Of a stretch of 37,936 nt of DNA, positions 1 through 8,129 are shown piece by piece. Source of the DNA: CAWKDC01 sp044445605 (GTDB lineage: Bacteria; Pseudomonadota; Gammaproteobacteria; JABCZS01). The position numbers were made by a program, and so were the translations under genes. The notes below the pieces were generated by a model. That model had not been told where the DNA came from. It searched no databases and saw only the letters and a list, made by a program, of their open reading frames with translations. Each line of letters opens with the position of its first letter. The stretch's first letter is position 1. The stretch lies in NCBI GenBank assembly GCA_044445605.1, contig JBIOEA010000022.1:1-37936 (forward strand), in the 5' to 3' direction.

Positions 1-235
1 ATCGGTATAATCATAGCTGGTCCTTTTTTCGGTCAGGTATACGTGCTCGTGGCACAAGCTTCTATTCGAAATATTGGATCAAAAGCGAACCAGGCAGCAT
101 GCATCCCATCAGCCTCTAAGGCTATGACGCCATCGCTGTCCCCAGCATATATATTACCAGGGTTACTTACTGATTTTCATCATACCTGACGTCGAGGCGG
201 TAGGAGCGCCTTTGCCTAAAATCCGAACTTATGAT

Positions 236-697
236 TTAAGACAAAACCGCCCTCAACATCCACGCCGTTTTCTCATGATACGTCATGCGCTGGACGAACA
301 AATCTGCAGTGACCTCGTCATTGGCATCATCAATGATCTCAAACGTATCGCGCATTGCCCGCACAATTGTTTCATGGTCTTCTAATAATTGAGCAACCAT
401 CCCTTCTGCTGAAGGCACATCGATCGACTCTTCAATCAATGACATTTCTAAATATTGGCTCAAACTGGCCGGGGTATGTTCGCCAAGCGCCCGAATACGT
501 TCCGCGATTTCATCCACCGCTTCTGCCAACGCTTTGTATTGCGACTCAAATAAAATATGCAGGGGCTGAAACATCGGGCCCGTTACATTCCAATGAAAAT
601 TTTGTGTTTTTAAATACAACACATACGTGTTCGCCAATAAACTGGATAGCGTTTTGGTCACTTCTAAACGCTCGTGATCTGACATTCCCATATTCAT
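236..697 (-). CDS. dps: Dps-family DNA-binding ferritin-like protein
   Basis: Encodes a 153-residue Dps/mini-ferritin that would oxidise Fe(II) with peroxide, store iron in a dodecamer and protect DNA. The inter-subunit ferroxidase set is complete: H35 in the NFHWNVTG motif, H47, D62 and E66, with the same spacing as E. coli Dps H51/H63/D78/E82. The N-terminus is short and lacks the Lys-rich DNA-binding tail of E. coli Dps, so DNA binding is uncertain. The start is supported by an AGGAGA Shine-Dalgarno at 705-710, which overlaps the end of exbD. Only 11 bases separate the two genes, so dps is probably the last gene of comEC-exbB-exbD-dps. Family assignment is secure; the operon is inferred from spacing. 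Confidence 0.95.
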   Translation of the reverse strand: MNMGMSDHERLEVTKTLSSLLANTYVLYLKTQNFHWNVTGPMFQPLHILFESQYKALAEAVDEIAERIRALGEHTPASLSQYLEMSLIEESIDVPSAEGMVAQLLEDHETIVRAMRDTFEIIDDANDEVTADLFVQRMTYHEKTAWMLRAVLS

Positions 698-708
698 GTG
701 TATCTCTC

Positions 709-1128
709 CTATTCTTCACCTTTATAATCGCCTTGAAGCTGAATCTTGCCATAGCCCAATTTGCCCGCGGCATCCATCGCACGCATGACAGATTGATACG
801 GTGCATGAGCATCCGCTGCAATCAGCACCACGGTATTCGCATCAAATGCTTGTGTGGCCGCCAATGCGTGTGACAGCGTTGCCATCGCATTGTTAGGCAA
901 CGCCTCGTCATTCACGTGATAAGCGCCTTGACGAGACACCGTAATACGTAATGTATTCTTTGCTGGTATTTCATTCAACACATGCAGGCTCGGCAAGCTG
1001 ATTTCCAGTGCTGTCTCTTTCAAGAAAGTCGTACTCGTCATGAAAAATATCAGCAATAAGAAAACCACGTCAATAAGCGGCGTTACATTCAATGATAAAG
1101 GCTCTTTCGACCGTGCATAAAATCTCAT
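709..1128 (-). CDS. exbD: ExbD/TolR-type biopolymer transport protein
   Basis: A 139-residue inner-membrane protein of the ExbD/TolR family, which with ExbB uses the proton motive force to energise TonB-dependent outer-membrane transport. A short cytoplasmic N-terminus is followed by one membrane helix (about residues 17-35) that carries the essential proton-path aspartate D20 in the NVTPLIDVVF motif. The rest is the periplasmic domain. It overlaps exbB by 4 bases (ATGA type), which indicates translational coupling. ExbD and TolR cannot be separated by motif alone; the absence of tolA/tolB/pal nearby and the comEC-exbB-exbD order favour ExbD. No tonB gene is in the window. Confidence 0.93.
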   Translation of the reverse strand: MRFYARSKEPLSLNVTPLIDVVFLLLIFFMTSTTFLKETALEISLPSLHVLNEIPAKNTLRITVSRQGAYHVNDEALPNNAMATLSHALAATQAFDANTVVLIAADAHAPYQSVMRAMDAAGKLGYGKIQLQGDYKGEE

Positions 1129-1778
1129 GCGCGTGCCTCATGCAAATAACCATGCTCAACCAAAATATCATCATGCGTCCGTTTATAACGACGTATCGCT
1201 TCCAATAATTCAGACGATTGCTGCTCCAGTTCAATTGAAATACTTTGCAAATGACGCTCAAAGGCACGGTGCGTAGCCGTGGCAGGAATCGCCACACACA
1301 ACCCCGCTGCCGTCGTTAATAATGCGCTGGCAATGCCACCTGATAATACCTGAGGATCACCGGCACCACTTTGCATCAGTGCCGAGAAAACCGTGATCAT
1401 CCCTAATACCGTTCCCAACAAACCTAGCAAGGGAGTAATCATGGCAATCGTCGCTAATGCGGATAAATGCTTTTCTAATGAATGCATCACATGACGACCC
1501 GCATCTTGCATTGATTCAGCCACCACAGACATATCTTCGGAAAGTGCACCCAGCCCTGCTGCAAATATTTCCCCCAAGGGCGAATGCTTAGCCAATTTGT
1601 CTAAATTCGCTTTTGTCGGGGAGCTGCACAATGTCATCGCTTTCGTTAATAAACGCGGGGGCATGATCCGTGTTCGCTTTAATGCCGCAAACCGTTCGGC
1701 AGTAATAGCGAGCGCTGCCATCGAACATAGCAAAATCGGCCACATCATGAAGCCGCCAGAAAGAAAGAGTTCTAACAT
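1125..1778 (-). CDS. exbB: ExbB/MotA/TolQ proton channel family protein
   Basis: A 217-residue polytopic inner-membrane protein of the MotA/TolQ/ExbB family, partner of ExbD in the proton-driven motor. Visible features: an N-terminal membrane helix (about 10-27), a cytoplasmic loop, and the conserved C-terminal part with two helices around TPLLGLLGTVLGMI (about 115-135) and the Gly/Ala/Thr-rich segment SALLTTAAGLCVAIPA. The length fits ExbB2-type proteins. It overlaps comEC by 7 bases upstream and exbD by 4 bases downstream, so the set should be co-transcribed. ExbB rather than TolQ is chosen from context. Confidence 0.93.
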   Translation of the reverse strand: MLELFLSGGFMMWPILLCSMAALAITAERFAALKRTRIMPPRLLTKAMTLCSSPTKANLDKLAKHSPLGEIFAAGLGALSEDMSVVAESMQDAGRHVMHSLEKHLSALATIAMITPLLGLLGTVLGMITVFSALMQSGAGDPQVLSGGIASALLTTAAGLCVAIPATATHRAFERHLQSISIELEQQSSELLEAIRRYKRTHDDILVEHGYLHEARA

Positions 1779-4018
1779 TTTTCATCCCTATGGCAAGCAA
1801 TGCCAATATCTGTCCTGCCGGTAAGTGTAACACGGATACTACCAACCTGCCCGGTATCTAGCTTCTTAACACCCAATGCATCATAACGTTGTACCACAGC
1901 GGGATGAGGGTGATGGTAGCTGTTTAAAAACCCGGCTGAAAAAATGGCATAGTCTGGCTGAACAGCTTTTATAAAATCTTTCGTAGAAGAAGTGTTGCTC
2001 CCATGATGCGGAACCGAGATGACATTTGCTTTTAAATCCGTTCTATCCCGTAATAGCGCCCACTCTCCTTCCCGCTCTAAATCGCCTAACAATAAAATCG
2101 ACTGTTCCCCCGCGGTAATGCGCAATACACACGAATGATTATTGGGAGATATCCAATATCCTTTCACCTGCCATTGCTCAAACCGCACCCCATCCCATTC
2201 CCAGGTTTTATCCTCATTGCAAGGTGTTTGGTCTCGCGGAATGTCTGGTAAGTGTTGCCCAACGATCATCTCCTTTACCTCAAATGAACGCAAGATTCGC
2301 GGGATCGCGCCACGGTGATCATTATCCGCATGGCTTACCACCAGCTGATCAATCCTTCGAATACCTTCATGCTTTAAAAAAGGAATCAATGTGAACGTTG
2401 CGACTTCCAAATCGTCATATTGGGGGCCCGTATCATAAACCAATACATGATCCGAGGTTTGTATCACTGTACTTAATCCCTGCCCAACATCGAGCCACGT
2501 CACCCATGCCTGGCCCGCATCAGGTCGCTCAGGGGTATCAATCAGCAATAGTAATAAAAAATAGCCCCCCAAGGCACGCGCCCACAATCCCCGCGGCATC
2601 ATGAACAATCCAGATGCTAACAATAAACATATCGCCAATCGAGGCCCTGGCACCGCCTGCTCCCACAACACAGGCAAATCTTCCGCCAACGCTAAAAACC
2701 ACCACAGTTGCTTCATGATAAACGCTGCGATGATTAATAACCAAGAAGCCGCTAACTCGGAAAATGGCAGCATGCAATCAAATAATAGTAAAACAGGTAC
2801 TACACCAAAACTAACCACTGGAATGGCAATGATATTCGCGACAGGCGAAATCAACGAACTTTGTTTCAGCAATAACAATGTGAGCGGAAATGCAACCCAC
2901 GATAACTGGCATTGTAGCTTCAACGTTTTCAACAGGCCTTTCTGGCTTCCAATACAATAACTGCACAGGACTATCAAAATAAACACCATGCTGCTAGACA
3001 ACCAAAATCCAATATCCATCACGACAGTCGCATTTAACATGATCATCACAAACATGACCAGGAGTAACAAATGCAATTTCACGGGGCTGCTTTGCCGGAT
3101 AAAAATAATAACGCCGATGGCATACATCCACCCTGCTCGCTGACTACTCACTGCACTGCCCGTGATCATGATGTACATCAACACGGCGATCAAGGAAAAA
3201 ATAAGCCCAATCGCACGTGACGAACGGTAGATCTTCATGATCACGCACAGCTTGGCAAGCGGCCTCGTGACCCAATAAACAATCATTCCCACTAATCCAA
3301 CATGCAGGCCAGAAATGGCCAATAGGTGCGATGTGCCTGTTTTTTGCAAAATGATTTGCGTGTTTTCGTCGAGTTGTTTTTCACCCAGCGCTAATGCACT
3401 CAATAATTGCTGAACAGCAGGATCATCAACATGTGATTGAATAAAACGATTTGCTTTGGAGCGGTAATCGTGCAGCCATGTTCGCCACACATGTTTTAAA
3501 TGGCATTGAACAGGATTTTTTTCAATCACATAGCCTTGCGCAGTCACACCACGTGAAAACCACGTCGCTTGAAAATCACGCCCACCCGGGTTGCTGTACC
3601 CATGAATGGGCTTGAGCTTTACCCAAACCTGGCAGCGTTCTCCAGGCGTGAAACGTTCCGCTCTGCTATAACGGGATAACTTTATTTTTTCAGGAAAGGG
3701 TGAAGGATGATCGCTCACAATACTGGCTATCACAGATTGCATATGCGGCTTATTATATAGCGTAGCATCAATATCCACTTCGACCGCCATTGGCTTTTGC
3801 CACAGTGCGACTGGTAATAAAGAGGCTTGCATCGTGTCTTGCGCAAACCCTGCGTGCATCACGGCGAAAATAGCGCCCAACAACATGGGCATGAAAATCG
3901 TTGGCCACAATGCAGCAGCCGAACATATGCAAAGCAAATAAATTGAGATGATCGCGTAGCCATGCAATGACAATAACCCTGTCATCACAGCAATGAAACT
4001 GATAAAAAATGGAAGCAT
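1772..4018 (-). CDS. comEC: ComEC/Rec2 DNA uptake channel
   Basis: A 748-residue ComEC/Rec2 protein, the inner-membrane channel that brings single-stranded DNA into the cytoplasm in natural transformation. Layout: N-terminal hydrophobic segments, a soluble region (about 70-200), the multi-helix Competence domain (about 210-490, with the TSHLLAISGLHVGLVG signature), and a C-terminal metallo-beta-lactamase domain. That domain keeps its metal ligands: HADNDH at 563-568, PHHGS at 671-675 and a His-rich stretch near 700. Full length with no disruption, so competence is plausible if the pilus and ComEA/ComF genes exist elsewhere. First gene of comEC-exbB-exbD-dps. No strong Shine-Dalgarno precedes the start. 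Confidence 0.95.
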   Translation of the reverse strand: MLPFFISFIAVMTGLLSLHGYAIISIYLLCICSAAALWPTIFMPMLLGAIFAVMHAGFAQDTMQASLLPVALWQKPMAVEVDIDATLYNKPHMQSVIASIVSDHPSPFPEKIKLSRYSRAERFTPGERCQVWVKLKPIHGYSNPGGRDFQATWFSRGVTAQGYVIEKNPVQCHLKHVWRTWLHDYRSKANRFIQSHVDDPAVQQLLSALALGEKQLDENTQIILQKTGTSHLLAISGLHVGLVGMIVYWVTRPLAKLCVIMKIYRSSRAIGLIFSLIAVLMYIMITGSAVSSQRAGWMYAIGVIIFIRQSSPVKLHLLLLVMFVMIMLNATVVMDIGFWLSSSMVFILIVLCSYCIGSQKGLLKTLKLQCQLSWVAFPLTLLLLKQSSLISPVANIIAIPVVSFGVVPVLLLFDCMLPFSELAASWLLIIAAFIMKQLWWFLALAEDLPVLWEQAVPGPRLAICLLLASGLFMMPRGLWARALGGYFLLLLLIDTPERPDAGQAWVTWLDVGQGLSTVIQTSDHVLVYDTGPQYDDLEVATFTLIPFLKHEGIRRIDQLVVSHADNDHRGAIPRILRSFEVKEMIVGQHLPDIPRDQTPCNEDKTWEWDGVRFEQWQVKGYWISPNNHSCVLRITAGEQSILLLGDLEREGEWALLRDRTDLKANVISVPHHGSNTSSTKDFIKAVQPDYAIFSAGFLNSYHHPHPAVVQRYDALGVKKLDTGQVGSIRVTLTGRTDIGIACHRDEKC

Positions 4019-4120
4019 GTTTTTTTCTTATTTTAGAGCAGATGATATCTTAAAGATTATTTATGATAATATCAACCCCGGTGCGTTATTGGCGCATGAG
4101 CATTCAAAAAGGATTGTTTG

Positions 4121-4681
4121 ATGTTAAAAAAAACCTGGTCACTTTTACTCGGCTTATTGTTGGCGCCACTGGCGCATGCAACCCTTCTGGACATGGATGC
4201 AATGACATTCACGGTAGGTTATTGGGGCGATAGCACAAACCGACACGGTCTGCGCGCGGCGGGACGCTGGGATTGGGATGTAGTGTGGCTCCAACAATCA
4301 CCCATCCAACTGACGGGCTACTGGGAAGGCGGCTTCGGCTATTGGCAGGCTAATACGCGTCACAGCGATGAAAACAGCCATTTATTTATTACATCGGCAA
4401 GCCCAATCCTTCAAATATGGTTGGGGCCTGTCGATCTCAAACAAAACAGATTTTTCTTTGAATTAGGCATAGGCCCTTCTTATTTTTCGGATAATACGTT
4501 AGGCGCCAAAGACTTTGGAAGCTTGTGGCATTTTGAAGATAAATTTGGCGCAGGTTTTAATTTCGGAACAACGCAGCCAGCTCAAGTTATTTTCAGGTAT
4601 TACCACTATTCCAATGCAGGTCTCATCGGACCCAATGAAGGGCTGGATTTGTTCACACTTGGAATCGTTTGGTTCTTCTAG
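4121..4681 (+). CDS. pagL: PagL-like lipid A 3-O-deacylase
   Basis: A 186-residue outer-membrane beta-barrel of the acyloxyacyl hydrolase/PagL family, which removes the 3-O acyl chain of lipid A and so dampens host sensing. A signal peptide with a hydrophobic core ends at about residue 20 (LAPLAHA). The body alternates aromatic strands and ends in Phe, as barrels do. The family's catalytic signature is near the C-terminus: HYSNAGL (H162, S164), then E173 and D176 as candidate acid residues. In the PagL sequence I recall, the acid sits where D176 is here. ATG 4121 is preferred over the in-frame TTG at 4118 because AAGGA at 4108-4112 lies 8 bases before it. It is divergent from comEC. Confidence 0.85.
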   Translation: MLKKTWSLLLGLLLAPLAHATLLDMDAMTFTVGYWGDSTNRHGLRAAGRWDWDVVWLQQSPIQLTGYWEGGFGYWQANTRHSDENSHLFITSASPILQIWLGPVDLKQNRFFFELGIGPSYFSDNTLGAKDFGSLWHFEDKFGAGFNFGTTQPAQVIFRYYHYSNAGLIGPNEGLDLFTLGIVWFF

Positions 4682-4684
4682 TGA

Positions 4685-5023
4685 TTAACGACGACCACCA
4701 CCACCGCCGCCATGGCCGCCACCACCGCCATGAATACCCCCATCATACCTACCACCCAGCTCCCCTTCGAAATCATGAGCATTATCCCGCATGACATTAT
4801 CATAATCATATTGTTCAGGATCATCGTATGTGTCTAGTTTTTCCCTATCGCCTTCAGGACCATTAGAGGGTTTCTGAGGACTAACATTAGCTGAATCAGC
4901 AACATAGCCCGGCTCAATAATAATAGGGCCTCCTTGGGAGGGAGCCGTGCCGGCCAATGCGGCAAAAGCGGCGCAAAGCATGATGGCTGAGACGGTTGTT
5001 TTCAATTTAATATGAGTGGACAT
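4685..5023 (-). CDS. Small secreted Gly-rich protein, unknown function
   Basis: A 112-residue protein I do not recognise. It starts with a classic signal peptide (hydrophobic stretch about residues 11-25, cleavage near AALAGTA), so it should be periplasmic or exported. The middle is acidic (Asp/Glu/Tyr-rich, including YDDPEQYDYD), and the end is a Gly/His tract finishing in Arg-Arg, which could bind metal or stay disordered. The start at 5023 has a well placed GGAG; a longer frame would begin 6 codons upstream without one. The stop is 4 bases from the stop of the convergent pagL-like gene. Function is open. Confidence 0.7.
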   Translation of the reverse strand: MSTHIKLKTTVSAIMLCAAFAALAGTAPSQGGPIIIEPGYVADSANVSPQKPSNGPEGDREKLDTYDDPEQYDYDNVMRDNAHDFEGELGGRYDGGIHGGGGGHGGGGGGRR

Positions 5024-5067
5024 AAGCGCTCCGTTTGGCAAAGGCTATCCATTCTATTATAGACAAA

Positions 5068-5745
5068 TTATTTGAGTTCGCCATCTTCCATATGTAATAC
5101 ACGCCCCAATGCCTTGGCGATGAATGGGTCATGCGTGACAATGATAAAGCTCGTTTTCCTTTCCGAGTTAAGTTCCATCATCAAGGATAAAACAGATTCA
5201 GCCGTTTTCTTGTCTAAATTACCGGTTGGCTCATCCGCTAAGACACAGGCGGGGTCAGTCACCAATGCGCGCGCTAAAGCAACACGTTGGCGCTCACCAC
5301 CCGACAGTTCTCCAGGCTTATGTTTCATGCGTGCGCCTAAGCCAACACGCGATAAAATCGCATGGGCTTTGTCCATGGCTTCAGCAGGTGTCACTTCAGC
5401 GCGAATTAATAAAGGAATCGCAACATTTTCCTGCGCAGTGAACTCATTGAGCAAATGATGAAATTGATAAACAAACCCCAAATGCCGGTTGCGCATGGCT
5501 GAACGATCATTCTCCGAAAGATTCTGAATTGCCTTTCCGTTCCAAAACACTTCGCCGCTCGTCACTGAATCCAAACCACCAAGGCAATGTAACAGCGTTG
5601 ATTTGCCCGAACCAGACGAGCCTTGTATCGCAACACATTCGCCGGCAGCAACGGATAAGTTAACACCCCTTAAAACGGCGACTTCTTTATGAGCATCGAG
5701 GTATGTTTTTGACACGCCACGCGCATCCAACACAACATTATTCAT
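5068..5745 (-). CDS. lolD: Lipoprotein-releasing ABC transporter ATPase LolD
   Basis: A 225-residue ABC ATPase that powers extraction of outer-membrane lipoproteins from the inner membrane to LolA. Walker A GSSGSGKS is at 42-49, the Q-loop near VYQFHHLL, the signature LSGGERQR, Walker B as CVLADEPTGNLD, and the switch His in VTHDP. The LNEFTAQENV segment after the Q-loop is typical of LolD/MacB-type ATPases. The start is the ATG at 5745, which overlaps the permease stop as ATGAATAA and has GGAGG about 9 bases upstream. A longer in-frame extension to 5805 lies inside the permease gene and is not used. Coupled to the adjacent permease gene. Confidence 0.95.
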   Translation of the reverse strand: MNNVVLDARGVSKTYLDAHKEVAVLRGVNLSVAAGECVAIQGSSGSGKSTLLHCLGGLDSVTSGEVFWNGKAIQNLSENDRSAMRNRHLGFVYQFHHLLNEFTAQENVAIPLLIRAEVTPAEAMDKAHAILSRVGLGARMKHKPGELSGGERQRVALARALVTDPACVLADEPTGNLDKKTAESVLSLMMELNSERKTSFIIVTHDPFIAKALGRVLHMEDGELK

Positions 5746-6982
5746 AACGCAATGCCTCCGCAGGGTGTGTCTTCGATGCTCGCCAAGCAGGATACAGCGT
5801 CGCAAAAAAGCTCATCGAGAATGAAATGATAGCCACAATCACGACGTCCATCATCTTGAGTTCCGACGGCAAGAAACTTATGTAGTAAACATCAGAGGAT
5901 AGAAATTGTATACTCAATAGCGCTTCAAGCATGTGCACCAATCCCGTCACGTGTTGCGCCAATAAAATGCCACCCACAATACCTGCAATGGTACCAAAAA
6001 ATCCAATCAAGGACCCTTGCACCATGAAAATGTGAATAATGCTGCGAGGAGTAATGCCCATGGTACGTAAGATCGCAATATCAGACTGCTTATCTGTCAC
6101 CACCATCACCAGCATGGATAAAATATTGAACGCCGCTACCGCGATGATAAGCGTCAGAATCACGAACATCATCGTTTTTTCCATTTTCACTGCCTGGAAA
6201 AATGTGCCATTCAGTAATGTCCAATCGTAAACACGCCAATCGGTCGGTAAACGATGCTTAAACGTATAAGCCTCACTCGGGGCAGCATAAATATTATCCA
6301 ATTTAACACTCAAGCCAGTGACATTATCACCGTATCGCATCAACTTTTGCGCATCTTGTAAATGGATATAGCCGAAAGACGCATCATATTCATAATCGAC
6401 TTTGAAAATACCCACTACCTGGAAACGCTTAAATCTTGGAACCAGCCCTGCGGGCGTCAGCGTTGTTTCTGGAACCGCTATCGTCACAAACTCACCAGGG
6501 ATAACACCCAAGTTCTCAGCCAACTGGGCGCCCAATATAATTTGGAATTTACCAGGCTTCAATGCGGCAATGTCCCCTTCTTTCATATGCTGGCTTAAAT
6601 ATTCATAAGCAGTGTGCCGATTGGGATCCAGCCCGACCACCTGCACAAATCGTGTATTACCGGGGGTACTCATCATCCCCGCTGTTTCTACAAAGGGTGA
6701 AACAGCATGGACGCCGGAAAGTTTCTCTAAAGTAGAGAGACCTTTTTCCCAATCGGCCAATGCCGAGTGTGAACCCAATACCAGGACGTGCGGCATCATC
6801 CCCAAAATCCGTGTTTTTAATTCCTTGTCGAAACCATTCATCACGGATAATACCGTGATCAAGACCGCTACCCCGAGACCAATGCCCAGCGTCGATACCA
6901 GCGAAATAAATGAAATAAAGTGATTACTGCGCTTGGCGCGCACGTACCGTAATCCGATGAATAGTGCCAGTGGCTTAAACAT
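5738..6982 (-). CDS. lolE: LolC/LolE-family lipoprotein-releasing permease
   Basis: A 414-residue permease of the LolC/LolE family. The N-terminal membrane helix lies at about 24-48, a large periplasmic MacB-like domain at about 49-270, and three C-terminal helices start near residues 272, 318 and 378, the usual 4-helix topology. A GAGGA ribosome site stands before the ATG. It overlaps lolD by 8 bases. Only one permease gene accompanies lolD, whereas E. coli has lolC-lolD-lolE. The protein may therefore act as a homodimer (LolF type), or a second permease may lie elsewhere; the symbol lolE is provisional. Confidence 0.9.
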   Translation of the reverse strand: MFKPLALFIGLRYVRAKRSNHFISFISLVSTLGIGLGVAVLITVLSVMNGFDKELKTRILGMMPHVLVLGSHSALADWEKGLSTLEKLSGVHAVSPFVETAGMMSTPGNTRFVQVVGLDPNRHTAYEYLSQHMKEGDIAALKPGKFQIILGAQLAENLGVIPGEFVTIAVPETTLTPAGLVPRFKRFQVVGIFKVDYEYDASFGYIHLQDAQKLMRYGDNVTGLSVKLDNIYAAPSEAYTFKHRLPTDWRVYDWTLLNGTFFQAVKMEKTMMFVILTLIIAVAAFNILSMLVMVVTDKQSDIAILRTMGITPRSIIHIFMVQGSLIGFFGTIAGIVGGILLAQHVTGLVHMLEALLSIQFLSSDVYYISFLPSELKMMDVVIVAIISFSMSFFATLYPAWRASKTHPAEALRYE

Positions 6983-7037
6983 GTCCAGTTCCTCGTGGGG
7001 GCGAAATGTCTAAAGGCATAGGTTACACCGAGATCGC

Positions 7038-7067
7038 GTGACCGTCCACCCTCATTTGAGGTATAAT
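7038..7067 (+). promoter_or_regulatory. Probable sigma-70 promoter of trhO
   Basis: A perfect TATAAT (7062-7067) lies 18 bases after GTGACC (4 of 6 to the -35 consensus). Transcription would start near 7074, leaving a leader of about 16 bases that contains the GGAGGT ribosome site at 7078-7083. The -10 is followed by a run of C residues. Confidence 0.6.
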
Positions 7068-7089
7068 CCCCCGGTCTGGAGGTTACCTT

Positions 7090-7986
7090 ATGAATACAAT
7101 TGTTGTCTTAGCCCTATATAAATTTGTCAGTATTGCTGACACCCCTTCGCTTAAAGCCCAATTAGACGCTTTATGCCAAGAACAAGGCATTCGTGGCACG
7201 CTGCTCCTGGCCAAAGAAGGCATCAATGGCACGGTATCGGGCTCCCGCCAAGCTATCGACAACCTGAGGGATTGGTTTGAACATCACCCCTTTCTTCAAG
7301 GCATTGATTTCAAAGAATCGTTCACAGACAGCCACCCTTTCAACCGCATGAAGGTCAAACTCAAACAAGAAATTGTGACCCTTGGCGTGCCGACAGTCGA
7401 TCCGACCGTCTGTGTAGGTGAATATATAGAGCCTGAGGATTGGAATGCCATTATCAGCGCGGAAGATGTCATCGTGCTCGACACACGCAATGATTACGAA
7501 TATATCCTAGGGACGTTTGAAGGCGCCCTAAACCCCGATACAGACAGCTTCAGAGAATTCCCTGAATACGTCACCAAGAACCTCGACCCTAAAAAACACC
7601 CCAAAGTAGCCATGTTCTGCACCGGGGGAATTCGTTGTGAAAAGGCCTCCAGCTATATGCTGGCTCAAGGATATGAAAAGGTCTTTCACCTCAAGGGCGG
7701 GATCTTAAAATACCTGGAAGTGGTTCCTCAAGAAGAGAGTTTATGGAAAGGCGATTGCTTTGTGTTCGATCATCGTGTGGCCGTTAACCACAGCTTGGCC
7801 CCTGCAGGCTATGAAATGTGCCATGCTTGCCGCCATCCCGTCTCCGCCCACGATAAATTGTCCCCTAAATATGTAGAAGACATCTCCTGCCCCCATTGCG
7901 CCGATACGCAGACCGAACGCAATCGCATGAGGGCTGCATCGAGGGCCGAGTCATTGCGAGGAGCGAAAGGCGACGTGGCAATCTGA
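7090..7986 (+). CDS. trhO: tRNA uridine(34) hydroxylase TrhO (rhodanese-like)
   Basis: A 298-residue TrhO/YceA (UPF0176) protein, which hydroxylates U34 of certain tRNAs on the way to 5-carboxymethoxyuridine. An N-terminal acylphosphatase-like domain (1-95, with GTLLLAKEGINGT) is followed by a rhodanese domain (about 115-225). The catalytic loop CTGGIRCEK has C177; DTRNDYE at 131-137 is also typical. A Cys cluster near the C-terminus (CHACRHP ... CPHC) may bind zinc. The start has GGAGGT 6 bases upstream. The last 11 residues (288-298) are encoded by a dispersed palindrome rather than family sequence, so the original C-terminus was probably replaced. Transcribed alone. Confidence 0.95.
   Translation: MNTIVVLALYKFVSIADTPSLKAQLDALCQEQGIRGTLLLAKEGINGTVSGSRQAIDNLRDWFEHHPFLQGIDFKESFTDSHPFNRMKVKLKQEIVTLGVPTVDPTVCVGEYIEPEDWNAIISAEDVIVLDTRNDYEYILGTFEGALNPDTDSFREFPEYVTKNLDPKKHPKVAMFCTGGIRCEKASSYMLAQGYEKVFHLKGGILKYLEVVPQEESLWKGDCFVFDHRVAVNHSLAPAGYEMCHACRHPVSAHDKLSPKYVEDISCPHCADTQTERNRMRAASRAESLRGAKGDVAI
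7951..7986 (+). repeat. Dispersed palindrome forming the 3' end of trhO
   Basis: An imperfect palindrome with outer arms ATTGC (7953-7957) and GCAAT (7978-7982) around GAGGAGCG...CGACGTG. It resembles the short intergenic repeat beginning CATTGCGAGGAGCGAA that I know from Legionellales and Rickettsiales genomes. Here it lies inside the reading frame and supplies the last codons and the stop of trhO. Confidence 0.6.
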
Positions 7987-8053
7987 AGTACGCGATGTAT
8001 GCTCATTATTTTTAACCGTTCACGTTCACAAGATCTGACAACGAAGAACTCTT

Positions 8054-8129
8054 CGCCCACTTTGTAAAGGGGGCAGACACTGGAATCGGCGAGCTTGCGA
8101 GACGGTTCTAGTGTCGGGGGATTTTTTTT
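8054..8129 (+). terminator. Repeat-derived hairpin with T8, likely trhO terminator
   Basis: GCCCACTTTG ... AAAGGGGGC at 8055-8074 is followed by a second hairpin with arms GACACTGGAA (8076-8085) and TTCTAGTGTC (8106-8115, one mismatch), then GGGGGA and eight T residues (8122-8129). The stem plus T-tract fits a Rho-independent terminator for trhO, 68 bases after its stop. The first part is related to the palindrome at 9352-9372 in opposite orientation. The stretch 7987-8299 (313 bases) holds this element and otherwise nothing I can recognise. Confidence 0.5.

Noticed and set aside
48..186. Minus-strand frame reading SNPGNIYAGDSDGVIALEAD and onward
   Set aside because: It looks protein-like but has no start codon after the preceding stop and is about 45 codons long; the opposite strand is also open here. 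It may be a gene remnant, yet I cannot support it. The 235 bases before dps are otherwise featureless.
355..873. 172-codon plus-strand frame across dps and exbD
   Set aside because: Antisense to two conserved genes and no family features.
2601..2960. 119-codon plus-strand frame inside comEC
   Set aside because: Antisense of membrane helices of ComEC; Asn/Ser-rich as expected for the mirror of hydrophobic codons.
5746..5805. N-terminal extension of LolD by 20 codons
   Set aside because: It lies wholly inside the permease gene and the ATG at 5745 has the ribosome site and the family-like start.
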